The notes beneath the pieces are model-generated. The model saw nothing but the letters and a program-made list of their open reading frames with translations. It was not told the DNA's origin and did no database searches. Both the position numbers and the translations under genes were made by a program. A stretch of 64,000 bases of DNA from Trichobilharzia regenti (lineage: Eukaryota > Platyhelminthes > Trematoda > Strigeidida > Schistosomatidae): positions 144,289,632 to 144,353,631 of the forward strand of contig OX235270.1 in assembly GCA_944472135.2 (NCBI GenBank), in the 5' to 3' direction. Below, in pieces: positions 11,830 to 23,243 of this stretch (position 1 is the first letter of the stretch; every line of letters begins with the position of its first letter).

Positions 11830-12980
11830 CACTAGAACCTCTCCTAGCTGATGCCTTCACGGTGAGCCTAGAAAATGATTGGCTGGAAATTATCTCAAGT
11901 CTACATTTCTATAAAAGATACGTGAACGACACTTTTATTGTTTGTGATGAAGAGTGTTCAGGTGTTGACCTGCTCAGACAATTTAAAGATTGTCACCCAT
12001 TTGTGCTTCTCACTATCAAGCACAGCATTTCACTTCGTAGACAATAAGTTAAACAGGATAGATGATGGCTCCATTAAAAAGGCGGTCCGTCAAAAACCAA
12101 CTTTTGCAGGGCAACCCACTAACTTCACAAACTGAGAATCTCTGAATAGAAAGAGAAACTCTATCCATTCCCTATGCTGAAAAGTTCTAAAGGTCTGCTC
12201 TTAAGATAAGGTTGACAAAGTACCCGAAAACTCTCCTATAATATTCTTAAATAACCGACATCCTATAAGGTTTATTGAAAGAAATATGAAGGAAGAAATC
12301 ATTCCTAGCCAAATCATAGATGGCTGTAGGCGATCAGCAGGAGGCTTTGGATCTAGGTTTCGTGCTTCTTGACACCACGCGTCAGTACATAGCAAACTTG
12401 AATGATCAGATTCACTCTGCAGTAGACAAAGGACTACACACATGACACTAGTCGCTTACTACCTAGTGTTCAATCGAAGAAAATCATAGTGCCAACACAT
12501 GCATCATTTATGAGTTTAGCACTCAAAAGTGACAACGTCACTGTTGTAGTCAAAATTCGCCTATGCAATGGCATTAAATGCTCTTTTCAAGCTACTGACT
12601 TGCATTGAGCATTCTCCAACCAAAGCATTATTCGACAAGACATCAAGCGTAAGCTGCCGCTTATCTTCGAATCAGTATACATCTACTCTTTCACATACGC
12701 CTGGCGGACTGATTACACTGGACGCTGTAGTCGTGTTCTCCGAAAATGTGTCAGTGAATGCTATTCGGTTTGGTCGGAGAAAGGTGACCATTAGAGGACG
12801 ACGTTTTCTAGAGTCATATCGTTCAGCCTCACACGGTTTATCATATAAAGCCATCTACACGGCTACGTTCAACCACTCTTCAAAGTTCACACTTCTACCA
12901 TTTATGTGTAACCGAAGCACTAGGTATACACAATCACAGAAACATTTTGTTGAACGCCTCCCTTTAACTTTGTCATAGCA
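11830..12980 (+). mobile_element. Penelope-like element fragment (PLE1)
   Basis: The RT palm of a Penelope-like element is visible at 11862-12135: FYKRYVNDTFIVCDE, in which the second residue of the YVDD box has changed, followed by LLRQFKDCHPFVLLT and DGSIKKAVRQKPTFAGQ. Downstream, RHPIRFIERNMK at about 12255-12290 is a typical PLE tail motif. A GIY-YIG-like stretch at about 12655-12780 reads YSFTYAWRTDYTGRCSRVL in frame 2. PLEs join an RT to a GIY-YIG endonuclease, and the order here fits. Frameshifts and an inserted repeat at 12303-12475 break it. Confidence 0.75.
12303..12475 (+). repeat. short interspersed repeat inserted in PLE1
   Basis: This 173-bp insertion is flanked by GAAGAAATCAT (12292-12302) and GAAGAAAATCAT (12476-12487), a near-perfect target-site duplication. 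Its first half shares the stretch TCAGCAGGAGGCTTTGGATC and the following CTAGGTTTCGTGCTTCT with the repeat at 28569-28890, in the same orientation. The family is not identified. Confidence 0.6.
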
Positions 12981-13079
12981 ATGTTGTTTTTGTCGGTCAA
13001 TTTCATCACTGTTCTTTACTTCATCTTCACCCTCATTACTGTTGGCGTCATCGCAATTTTAATGTTTGACACCACATTA

Positions 13080-13530
13080 TTATTATTTCATTATTATTCC
13101 CTTAGGTTCCGAGTGAAACATAGGGCTTCAGCGACACATCTCCACTTTCTTCCATTTTCTGCCATCATCTTCAGCTGGGTTCACGACTGACCATAATCTC
13201 TCATCTCCTCCTCTTCCAACTCACACGATCTCCTCCATATCACCCTCACACCGACGACCCACTCGTCACTTCACATTTGAATCCCACTCGAGCGATGGCC
13301 TGCATTATGCACGATGTCATTTGACGGTCTCATCAATGTATCCCCGATCCATCTCCATTTTCTGCATATTTGTTGAGCGATCGGCCCTTGGTTTGTTTGT
13401 TCCCAGCCAGCCAGAATTTCTTGTTACTAATTCTTTCTGGTCGGCTATTTGGTTTTCAATATGAAGCTAGCGAAGAAGGTAGCCGTTGATGAAAGTCTGC
13501 AACCTGTTGTTGACTTCCTATGGCCTACTT
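13080..13530 (-). mobile_element. RTE 3'-end fragment
   Basis: Minus-strand copy of the last ~450 bp of the RTE. The tail TTCACTCGGAACCTAAGGGAA lies at about 13100-13120 and the region coding for the WMGSGIH-like C-terminus follows. It is 5'-truncated at about 13530, as is usual for LINE copies. Confidence 0.7.
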
Positions 13531-13735
13531 TTAAACTCCTAATACCAACTGAATTATTTGATAAAGTTAAAACTTTGTAATTCATCCATTTCAACTCTAC
13601 TCCATAGAGATCATATAAGTATAGTACTCGTAAACGTGGCTTTCAGAATTTTGGAATACTCCTTGAAAACATCTGTGTCTAAAAGATATTGCAGTCAGTT
13701 CTACAAATAGCTTTGTCCGTCGAATAGAACACATC

Positions 13736-14400
13736 CTCGCCTAGTTTGCCAGCCGTTTCTCTATGCCTGGAAAAGGCAGAAGCTTGCATATGGGCCAGCC
13801 CTATCACCCGAAGAAATCAACCCCATCACTACGGAGACCTAAAATAACAGGAATAATATTATCACTCTCCACAGTAATCGGTGGGGACGTATGACGCCAG
13901 CTAGTGAAATCCTACGGGAATTCAGTCAACTGATGTGTATTCCTTTAATGAAAGCAAAAGTAGCCAAGGACACACGAAATGTCCACATGATATTTCAGGC
14001 CGACTAGATTGCACAGACTGAAAGACAAACGAGTAAAACTATGGTATGTAAGTACTTAGGATATGTGGGAGCAGATGAAATAGTTGTAGACTATCTAAAT
14101 TGTCAATAATCTACTCAGGTGGACCAGACAACAACCACTAGCACACAGAGAGAGTGTGACTATCGTCATATCAATAAAAGAATAGAAGACCCTCATTTGA
14201 TAGGAACCAATCTCCAGAATAATGACATTAGCATTCAACTCAAAAGAAAGGAAAGCTACAATTGTACCGTGCTACAAACATTGTAAAAAGAGAGAAGAAG
14301 GAATAGTTCAACAGACAACTTCGAACACTAATGTATAATACCTAATGAGTGACGTGAATCCTAGCCATACTAGGGGCAGGAAACACAGGAGGAGGATTTA
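13736..14400 (+). mobile_element. RTE 5'-end fragment, interrupted by a SINE
   Basis: The sequence starts with CCTCGCCTAGTTTGCCAGCC, the complement of the 5' leader end seen at 5810, 19800 and 26640. It then covers the beginning of the endonuclease frame (GAAAGCAAAAGTAGCCAAGG corresponds to the MKAKVR start) up to the GDMNAK region near 14380. The frame resumes after the SINE at 14680. Confidence 0.7.
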
Positions 14401-14429
14401 CCATCAGTCACCAGGCGCGAGCTCAGTAA

Positions 14430-14672
14430 AAAAATATTTTGTTTTCCTCCCAGTGGAACATAGGGCCTCAAGCTAGTGACTTGAAGTTTCTGTAGCAGTG
14501 TTTAATTTTACAGGATGGGGTTGGTAGCCTCATGCCCAACCTTTCCTGTTTACCAGCATTATTTCTGGCTCAGTGAGGTAAAAGAGTGCGCCAGTGGCCG
14601 AGGACCGAACCCCAGACCATATGTATGGTCGGCGAGCGTCCTAACCGCTATCCCACCGAAGCACACAAAGGA
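14430..14672 (-). mobile_element. tRNA-headed SINE with RTE tail
   Basis: On the minus strand the tRNA-like head (GGTTCGGTCC as decayed box B) is at about 14590-14670. The body follows, and the tail CCCTATGTTCCACTGGGAGG near 14450 is shared with the RTE 3' end. It splits the RTE at 13736-14950. Its tail half differs from the SINE at 21250-21509 at about a dozen sites, while its head half is identical to it, so a recombination junction lies inside. Confidence 0.75.
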
Positions 14673-14679
14673 AAAATTA

Positions 14680-14950
14680 AGAACGGACTCTTGCAGACTC
14701 TTTTGAGTCGAATGACTTTGTGGTTAGTGGCATATTATGCAGGCTCAAGAACATACTTAGGATGACAAGGGTTATAAATGATGGACCTCATCGTAATCTC
14801 AAGACGTTGGGCAGACAGCTTGTTGGACTGGAAGTCGAGAAGAAGATCATACGTAGGCTCAGATCCCTGCAGGGAACATCCAGCGTCAAGATAAAAGAAG
14901 CTGTATGTAGGCCACAATAAAATTTCAAAAACCAGAAACTGCATCAGGAA
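14680..14950 (+). mobile_element. RTE endonuclease fragment, continuation after SINE
   Basis: Plus-strand frames read FVVSGILCRLKNILRMTRV and, one frame over, ISRRWADSLLDWKSRRRSYV followed by GSD. These match the RTE endonuclease stretch LVIGGSVFKHKDIHKTTW and ISRKWRRxLLDTRSRRGADVGSD in copy A. A frameshift lies between them. Confidence 0.65.
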
Positions 14951-16400
14951 GAGCGAAGATTATTTCATTGGCACTAACAACAACCGCCTCGTCGAGCAGT
15001 TCGGTTGACTTCTGCACTGAAAATTATCTGAATCGAATTCTACTCTGGATGTGACTATATTAACTAATCCCCCGAGCTTGGAATCATTATGTGACTGAAA
15101 TCTATCTTGTATTTAGAAAGCGACAGTTTAGGCAAATGAACATTTCTTTTCATCTGCCCTTTCCAGCTCATATTGGTTTTGTTCAAAAGAGTAACATTAG
15201 CAAATAATCCGACAGGTTACTCATTAATTCATACGAGTAGGACGTGTTGTCAGCGGTAGGAGTGGCAGACGTTGAGTGGGAGAAACTGTGCAATCTATGT
15301 GTGAACCCGCAGGTTCGGCATTTTCGCGTGAATCTCAATAGACTTAGTTATATGTATGAGAAGAACCTGTGAGATGACAATAAGACTAAAAAGCAGTGTG
15401 ATGAATAATTTAAGAGACATCACTGAAGTCAAATCAATATGCAGTATCTTCAATACGCTGAGCTTGGCATCACCTCTGGATATTCAGGCGGAAACTGTGA
15501 TGTTAACGAGCTAAATCCATTTCCAGTTAGCAAATCAAAGTTCACTTTCATAACTTCACCTTTCTACTGCATACTGACAAGTTCACTAATGCCCAAAATT
15601 TCAGTGACTATTTAAGTAAGACTTATTACATTCACTGGCGATCATACTTAACACTTGACACGCCAACCATTTGGCCGTTAATTCACATATGCTGCCATCA
15701 GTTGGGCGGTTAATTCATTGCTATATCAGTTACTCCATTCAATAGGTTTCACCATACATTGTCAGCTAGGGAAACATCAAAATCAAAGAAGCACGCAAGT
15801 AGTAGTAGTAGTAGTTTTTTCTTACTTTACAGGAGCTGAGCCTTGCTCATCCACTATCGCGTTTCAGTCTGAATGCAACACCCCAGGAGGTCAGTAACGT
15901 TACTATCAAGTCTTTAAGTCATTTTCTCACAGACTGTACGATTATCGAATGAACCTACAATCCTGTCTCCAAGATGGGTTTTCCATTCTCCCTGTCGATG
16001 GCTCTTATATCTTTAAACAATACCTGTTTAGAGCTCTCAGGTTTTCAACACCCTAAAGAATGATATCAGTTGTTAGGGAACTGAATGGATTAATCCAAAG
16101 ATTAATCCATTTCTATAGAAATCCTGTTTGAAAATCGAAAGCGGTGAACGACGGACTGGTAGAAAATAAGTCCCTCTCCATGCAATTTCATCTCTTACTT
16201 AAACAATAACTAGAAATTCTGACTCTATAGTTCACCTTTGAAGTTCAGGCCTAGGCCTAATATTAAGTCACCCTATGAGACACGAACAGAATTCTTGTCT
16301 TCAACACGAAATGAGATACTCCCTTCATCGTTTACCAAATCAAATATTCAAATATTCCGGAGAGTTCCCCAAATACAACAACAGAGAGGAAGGAATCTAA
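14951..16400. other. no gene recognised (in duplicated unit)
   Basis: No supported coding region. A short AGT microsatellite lies at about 15800-15815, one repeat block longer than in the second copy. The open frame at 16238-16504 shows no recognised family and ends inside the RTE tail. Confidence 0.5.
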
Positions 16401-16404
16401 CACT

Positions 16405-19400
16405 TATTTTTATGTTATTCGCATTATCCCTTTGGATAGCCATTGGGACATATGGCTTCAGCAGAACATCTTCATTACGTCATGTTCCACGTAGTTCCCT
16501 TTAGCTGTCTATACGATTCCCCAAAACCGTTCACCTCCTTTATGTCACCCCACAGACCCATTCAAACTCATCGTCTCGCAGTTGGGCTCCACTCGACGAT
16601 ATGACTGCAGCATGATTTCACTTAACGGACGCCACAACCCGTGTCCTGTCCATCCCAACCAACTTCTCCATGTGTGTTGAGAAATTCTTTCTTGATTAGT
16701 TCATTACAATATCACAGCTCCTCTCTGATAATGCTTACAAGCCATCCGATCTTCAGTATGGAGGAAAGGCAACTATTCAAGCCCGTCGGAAATGGTTTTC
16801 GTGATGTGTGAGTCAAGTCACTGACTCATGTTGAGGAGCTGATATGCCATTCTAGTTAAAAATCCGAGTTCTCTTTGTTACGCTGTGTGTAGTAGAATTC
16901 CAGACTGATTTCCGAATGATGGAGATATGAATTACTCTTTAGATGCTGTCTGGCTTCGACATCCTCATCGGGGACACCACTTGTGGTTGAAACAGTGGAG
17001 CCTAGCCAGATAAGTGGAGGCAGGAAGTGACTGCATTCACATTTCTTCCGTCGATTGTGGCTGGTGGTGGTTGTTGTTGTTCTTTCTGGTCAGTAGGGTA
17101 TCTTCATCACCAGGTCTCCACCTTCTCCATGTTCACTTCATATGGAATCCTGACTTCGCTGAAGCCTGCATATCCTGCCACTTCATTGGTTTTAGCCTGC
17201 AAGTCGTCGAATCTGTGTGACATTTAACATAAATCATACACACACACGAAATTCAGATCTTCTAGAGCACTCTTATTGGTCAGTGAAGCGTATTCCTGTC
17301 TTCTCACTGCCCACTCACGGTCTGACGCATAATCCAGTCTACCACAACTAAGAATAAGATTGTTGGTGATAATAGGCAACCAGCTTGTCCTGTCTTGTCT
17401 TGACTTGTCCTGTATTCACTTCTAAGGTGGGCTTCGCTGAGTTTTCCGTTGTGGATCATCTGACAGGTGGCACTGTTGTATAGTTCTACCTGAATGAAGT
17501 TGATAAGGACTTGATCACTGGACGCCGTAGTGTTTGAGCAGTTTCTGAGTTACTTCTCAGTTAACGCTGTCTGTCCAAGGCCTTTTCGAAGTCGGTGAAG
17601 TTGAGGTAGAGTGAGGTTTGACTGCCATTCTATGCTCTGTTGTGTGATGGCGATGTGCAGAGTTGAGATTGGATCAGCAACACATGATTTGCCTTTCGTG
17701 AGTCCAACTTGTTTCATGATGGTGGATTTCTGCATTCAGTGCATCCCTTATTCCCTCCACGATGATGCTACTTAGTGTTTTACTTGTTGTGGATAAGATC
17801 ATTATTCCACGCCATTCCTTGCAGAGTGAGTCGTAAGTCATCCTTCGCTGGTAGCTTGACAAGGTAACTGGCCTTTTTTCCTAACGGTAGAGAGCTCTCC
17901 TTTCTTCCTTACAAAACTTTTCCAATAATGGAGTCAGAATACCTACCACAGTCTCTGAGTCCGTCTCCAGTGCTATGGAGTAAATTTCCACTGGTCCTCT
18001 TGCATTCTCAAATGGCTTTCAGCAGCTTGATCTCATTCAAGTATTCCGCTTTCCCTGGAGGATTTGTGTCCACTATCAGGCGGTTCTGTGAGTGGTGTTG
18101 TTGTTGTTGTTGGTATTTCCGGACGAGTTGCAGATGATGATCAGTTCAAGAGCCCCTTGAAGTGATCACCACTGCATTGTTTTATTTGTCTCCCCTCTTT
18201 GATAATCAGGTTCCCTTGAGGGCCTTTTATTGGTTTCGTCATCTTGATTGATCTCTTCCCGAATACAGACCTGATTACCTGAAATAATGTTCTGAAGTCT
18301 GTCTCTTTTGCCTGAGGTCTGCCTGCCTGCCTGCCTGTTCTGCTTCCATTTTCAACCAGTGGGTCGTAGAATTGTCTCGTGTCTCTCATAGCACTCTTCT
18401 TCAATCCTTTCCTTATTCAGTGCAGTGTGCATTACTGTGAACTCAGTTTCTCCCTCTGTTGTCCACCTTTGCATTGACTCATCTCCTCTTTCACCATCCT
18501 CCTCTCCTCACTTCTATTACCTTCCAGGTGGGTATCCGTTGACAGCCATTCCTTGTCTTGTCTCTTATTTCTTCCTAGAACGGTTGTACACGTTTCCTTG
18601 AACAACACCTCCAGAGAGCTAGTTCCAGTGTTCTTACACATACGCACATGCAGTTTCCCTCATTAATGTCACGTAGTATCTCCGACTTTGCTCTGATTTT
18701 ATCTCACCTGATCTGATCTGTAGTGAAGGCATCTCCTGTAGCTATATCTTTCAGTTTCTGAATGTTGAAGTTTAATTACAGTGGCCTGTCTGCAGTTGTT
18801 CTTAAGGATTTCGGCTTCACTCTGAAGGTTTCTTGAATTAGATGATGGTCTGAGTCCACATCCGCTGTGTCTCCACTTCCTTGAACAGTATTGAAATTAA
18901 GTCTATCTGGTTCGTGGTGTGTTTGTCCGCCGAATTCGATGTTGCCTTTTATGTATGCTTATGCTTGTACACGCTCCCTCCAATCACCAAATGATTGAAA
19001 GTTCAGAAGTCTGTGAATTATTCTCCGTTCTCATTCATTTCACCGAGCGGGAGCCTCTTGACTCATGATGAGTTCTCTTCTTGCATTGTCTGCTCCCGGT
19101 TTGGTCGGCATTCATTTAGTCCATAGGGATCTTAATTTCACTCTTTGTAATTGTCTGTAAAATCTTCATACCTTCCTTCATCTGAGTTGTGTGTAGTTGC
19201 GTAGCATTGAATAATTTTGACCTTCCTCCCTTCTTTTTAGTTGAGTTTTGCTATCATGATCCACATGAAATTGGTTCTCACTGCATTAAAGATGCCACTG
19301 GTGACATCATGATAGCCACTGACTACCTCACTGTGCTTGTAGTCGTTGTCTGGGTGACTGGAGTTAATTACTGATTCACTAGGTGATAATTTTTACAGTC

Positions 19401-19803
19401 CAAATCCATTCCAGCCACTCTCAAAGAATCCGAGCACTTCTATACCATATTTCCTCATTTCTTTGACTACCTGGATAGACTTCTCAGCCTCGTACGCTGC
19501 GCATACATCCAACATCTCCATTCTTATCTTTGCTTTCATCGAGTAAAAACACACCAGCTAACGACTAGCTTCCCGCAGGTGGGGTTTCACCAGCCCACTG
19601 TGTCACTTCGACTCTCCGATTCCATAGGAGATGAGTTTGCCTTTTTTATATTTTATTTTTAGTATTCCTCTTGTGCGTTATAGTTTCTGCAGCACTTTGA
19701 CTGGTTTTGTGGGGCAGGGTTTCCAGCCCCAAGCCCAACTCTATCTCTTTATCCGGGCTTGGGACCGGCTAGAAAACTAGCAAGCTAGTAAACTAGGCGA
19801 GGT
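16405..19803 (-). mobile_element. RTE-type LINE, inactive, mosaic (copy D1)
   Basis: Minus-strand element of about 3.4 kb from the 5' leader (near 19803, GCAAGCTAGTAAACTAGGCG) through endonuclease remnants (19.0-19.55 kb), linker (18.1-18.7 kb) and RT (17.1-17.9 kb) to the RTE tail near 16420. Open frames at 18432-18647, 18141-18404, 17674-17862 and 17550-17735 lie in different frames. The stretch at 17.1-18.8 kb is an inverted near-copy of 7.5-9.2 kb, and that at 16.69-17.11 kb of 11.28-11.74 kb. Confidence 0.85.
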
Positions 19804-20340
19804 TGTTTGACGCTGAACATCCCTTTCACACCATTGCCTTGATCGACAGAGTTAGAATCTGTTCACGGGTGAATAAATATGTCAAGTCTTACACGCCCGT
19901 AGTGATGAATATATTCCAGAATCCGCTGAAAAATGAAGATATTGTCAATTTACACTCGCTCGGGGCTAAATGTTTACCAGTTTTTCACGGGTTTGTTCCC
20001 CTCTAGCACTCTAGATACTGTGCTAGTCAATCTTATTCCGCTTATGATTATCGCACGAAAACTTGTCTGGTTTATTATAAACTGGGATGGACAATGATTC
20101 ACGTCAGTCTAACAGAACCAACTCTGATTCCAATACATTACCTAATCTCATAGTTAACTCAAACAATAATTCATCAGAGCCATCCCTAAACACCTCTGTA
20201 GTCATTCCTCACTGGTTGTATGAAAAACATGACGATTATTACAGAGCTTAAATGGTGTTTACAATTCTGAGAAAAAGAGAGGTATGTAAATATAAGAGGA
20301 ATGATAGTAGTAACACGTGTTGGTGCAAGGATGAAGAAAA
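19804..20340. other. unassigned block (in duplicated unit)
   Basis: A 67-residue open frame at 19803-20006 (plus) is also intact in the second copy at 26641-26844, but no family is recognised. The block directly abuts the RTE 5' leader end. Confidence 0.4.
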
Positions 20341-20449
20341 TTGTTTATTTACTAGTGGAAGGAGGGTTAGTTAGTTAGTTAGTTCGTGCCTGGCATGATT
20401 TTCATCTCATAAAATATGTTCCAAATATAGTATCGTGGAAGTTTTACGC

Positions 20450-21125
20450 TTAGATGTGTGCGCATAAAGTCTTTTGATGAAGTGACTTCTTGTTCCACCT
20501 GAGAAGATGCAAGGTGAAAGCTGTGGGTGCTGCGGTGGATGTTCACAGTCCGATAAAATCTGGGTTAGCAAATTAATTGCATGAAATCAAATGCTTATCA
20601 TCAATGGAGATGTCAACGATATGTCCCAATGGGATAGTATACCACTACTCACCCTCCTGACAGCCTTCAGAGTTCTACGAAGCATGACATAGTCTTTTTA
20701 AGCAACCGAGAAAAGAATAAGGGTGAACAATAAAGAAGAACAGTCTAGATACGAGAGTTGATAAACTGTAAGAGAAGGAGGGGTTGAGTTATGCCCGAGC
20801 ACCTTAACTTCTTGACGTAAAATCTCAGAGGCGCTATTTTTCTAGAAATTGCTAAGATGTGGGAAGACCAGGATTGATCAGAAGAAAGAATTAGCCTGAG
20901 ATGCTTAACATATGACTTGATTTATATGTCAGTATCATCAGTTTTACAACGACCATGGCAATGAACAGCTTCACTTAACTTTCTTATACATCTAGGAGTG
21001 AAATTAATAGTCTGACATTTAGAAGGATTTAGTTTAGGGCTATCGGACAGACCATTTGCTGACTACTGATAGAAAGCTGTTTATCTTACCACAATCTAGC
21101 TGTGAGTTAACAGGTAGTGAAAATT
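20450..21125 (-). mobile_element. LINE-II fragment (copy D1)
   Basis: The DNA follows the 46.6-47.0 kb LINE-II copy on the minus strand. Landmarks include TTCTACGAAGCATGACATAG, then the segment CACCTTAACTTCTTGACGTA, then CATTTAGAAGGATTTAG. It is frameshifted and truncated at both ends. Confidence 0.65.
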
Positions 21126-21243
21126 TGATATCCAATCCACTTGAGACAAACATTTTGTAGTGGTTTTATACTTTGTTCACACGAAATCAGCTGAAGGAAC
21201 AGAACCACATCAAAAGGTGCTTTCTATACTGAGATTAATGGGA

Positions 21244-21246
<3 letters not shown>

Positions 21247-21278
<32 letters not shown>

Positions 21279-21512
21279 TTTTCCTTCACGTTCCCAGTGG
21301 AACATAGGGCCCCAAGCCAGTGGCTTGAAGTTTCTGTGGCAGTGTTTAGTTTTACAGGATGGGGTTGGTAACCTCATGCCCAACTTTTCCTGTTTACCAG
21401 CATTACTTCTGGCTCAGTGAGGTAAAGGAGTGCGCCGGCCGGGGATCGAACCCCGGACCATATGTATGGTCGGCGAGCGTCCTAACCGCTATCCCACCGA
21501 AGCACACAAAGG
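21247..21512 (-). mobile_element. junction SINE between the two duplicated units
   Basis: Minus-strand tRNA-headed SINE with an intact-looking box B (GGTTCGATCC, complement at about 21445) and the RTE-type tail CCTATGTTCCACTGGGAACG. The tail ends in about 13 ATA/AAT units (21246-21280). It has fewer decayed sites than the SINE at 14430 in its tail half but is identical to it in its head half. It sits exactly where copy 1 of the duplication meets copy 2. Confidence 0.8.
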
Positions 21513-21529
21513 AAAAATTAAGAACGGAC

Positions 21530-21790
21530 TCTTGCAGACTCTTTTGAGTCGAATGACTTTGTGGTTAGTGGCATATTATGCAGGCTCAAGAACATACTTA
21601 GGATGACAAGGGTTATAAATGATGGACCTCATCGTAATCTCAAGACGTTGGGCAGACAGCTTGTTGGACTGGAAGTCGAGAAGAAGATCATACGTAGGCT
21701 CAGATCCCTGCAGGAAAACATCCAGCGTCAAGATAAAAGAAGCTGTATGTAGGCCACAATAAAATTTCAAAAACCAGAAACTGCATCAGG
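21530..21790 (+). mobile_element. RTE endonuclease fragment (second copy)
   Basis: Duplicate of 14680-14950, with a small change at about 21717. Its upstream part, the 5' end at 13736-14400, is absent here, as expected if the duplication began inside the SINE. Confidence 0.65.
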
Positions 21791-23240
21791 AAGAGCGAAG
21801 ATTCTTTCATTGGCACTAACAACAACCGCCTCGTCGAGCAGTTCGGTTGACTTCTGCACTGAAAATTATCTGAATCGAATTCTACTCTGGATGTGACTAT
21901 ATTAACTAATCCCCCGAGCTTGGAATCATTATGTGACTGAAATCTATCTTGTATTTAGAAAGCGACAGTTTAGGCAAATGAACATTTCTTTTCATCTGCC
22001 CTTTCCAGCTCATATTGGTTTTGTTCAAAAGAGTAACATTAGCAAATAATCCGACAGGTTACTCATTAATTCATACGAGTAGGACGTGTTGTCAGCGGTA
22101 GGAGTGGCAGACGTTGAGTGGGAGAAACTGTGCAATCTATGTGTGAACCCGCAGGTTCGGCATTTTCGCGTGAATCTCAATAGACTTAGTTATATGTATG
22201 AGAAGAACCTGTGAGATGACAATAAGACTAAAAAGCAGTGTGATGAATAATTTAAGAGACATCACTGAAGTCAAATCAATATGCAGTATCTTCAATACGC
22301 TGAGCTTGGCATCACCTCTGGATATTCAGGCGGAAACTGTGATGTTAACGAGCTAAATCCATTTCCAGTTAGCAAATCAAAGTTCACTTTCATAACTTCA
22401 CCTTTCTACTGCATACTGACAAGTTCACTAATGCCCAAAATTTCAGTGACTATTTAAGTAAGACTTATTACATTCACTGGCGATCATACTTAACACTTGA
22501 CACGCCAACCATTTGACCGTTAATTCACATATGCTGCCATCAGTTGGGCGGTTAATTCATTGCTATATCAGTTACTCCATTCAATAGGTTTCACCATACA
22601 TTGTCAGCTAGGGAAACATCAAAATCAAAGAAGCACGCAAGTAGTAGTAGTAGTTTTTTCTTACTTTACAGGAGCTGAGCCTTGCTCATCCACTATCGCG
22701 TTTCAGTCTGAATGCAACACCCCAGGAGGTCAGTAACGTTACTATCAAGTCTTTAAGTCATTTTCTCACAGACTGTACGATTATCGAATGAACCTACAAT
22801 CCTGTCTCCAAGATGGGTTTTCCATTCTCCCTGTCGATGGCTCTTATATCTTTAAACAATACCTGTTTAGAGCTCTCAGGTTTTCAACACCCTAAAGAAT
22901 GATATCAGTTGTTAGGGAACTGAATGGATTAATCCAAAGATTAATCCATTTCTATAGAAATCCTGTTTGAAAATCGAAAGCGGTGAACGACGGACTGGTA
23001 GAAAATAAGTCCCTCTCCATGCAATTTCATCTCTTACTTAAACAATAACTAGAAATTCTGACTCTATAGTTCACCTTTGAAGTTCAGGCCTAGGCCTAAT
23101 ATTAAGTCACCCTATGAGACACGAACAGAATTCTTGTCTTCAACACGAAATGAGATACTCCCTTCATCGTTTACCAAATCAAATATTCAAATATTCTGGA
23201 GAGTTCCCCAAATACAACAACAGAGAGGAAGGAATCTAAC
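21791..23240. other. no gene recognised (duplicate of 14951-16400)
   Basis: Near-identical to copy 1. I see no coding region I can support. Confidence 0.5.
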
Positions 23241-23243
23241 ACT

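Larger units (their letters stand above)
14615..21246. repeat. tandem segmental duplication, copy 1
   Basis: The segment from inside the SINE at 14430-14672 to the motif CTGAGATTAATGGGAGTA (21229-21246) is repeated at 21455-28183 with an offset of 6838-6844 bp and very few differences. The unit holds an RTE endonuclease fragment, unassigned sequence, an inactive RTE (minus), a block of unknown type and a LINE-II fragment (minus). Confidence 0.9.

Noticed and set aside
12568..12978. 136-residue plus-strand open frame
   Set aside because: Another frame of the same stretch carries the PLE GIY-YIG-like motif, so this frame is probably a shadow.
16238..16504. Protein-coding gene (88 residues, also at 23077-23343)
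   Set aside because: It is conserved only because the unit is duplicated, its end lies in the RTE 3' tail, and no motif is present.
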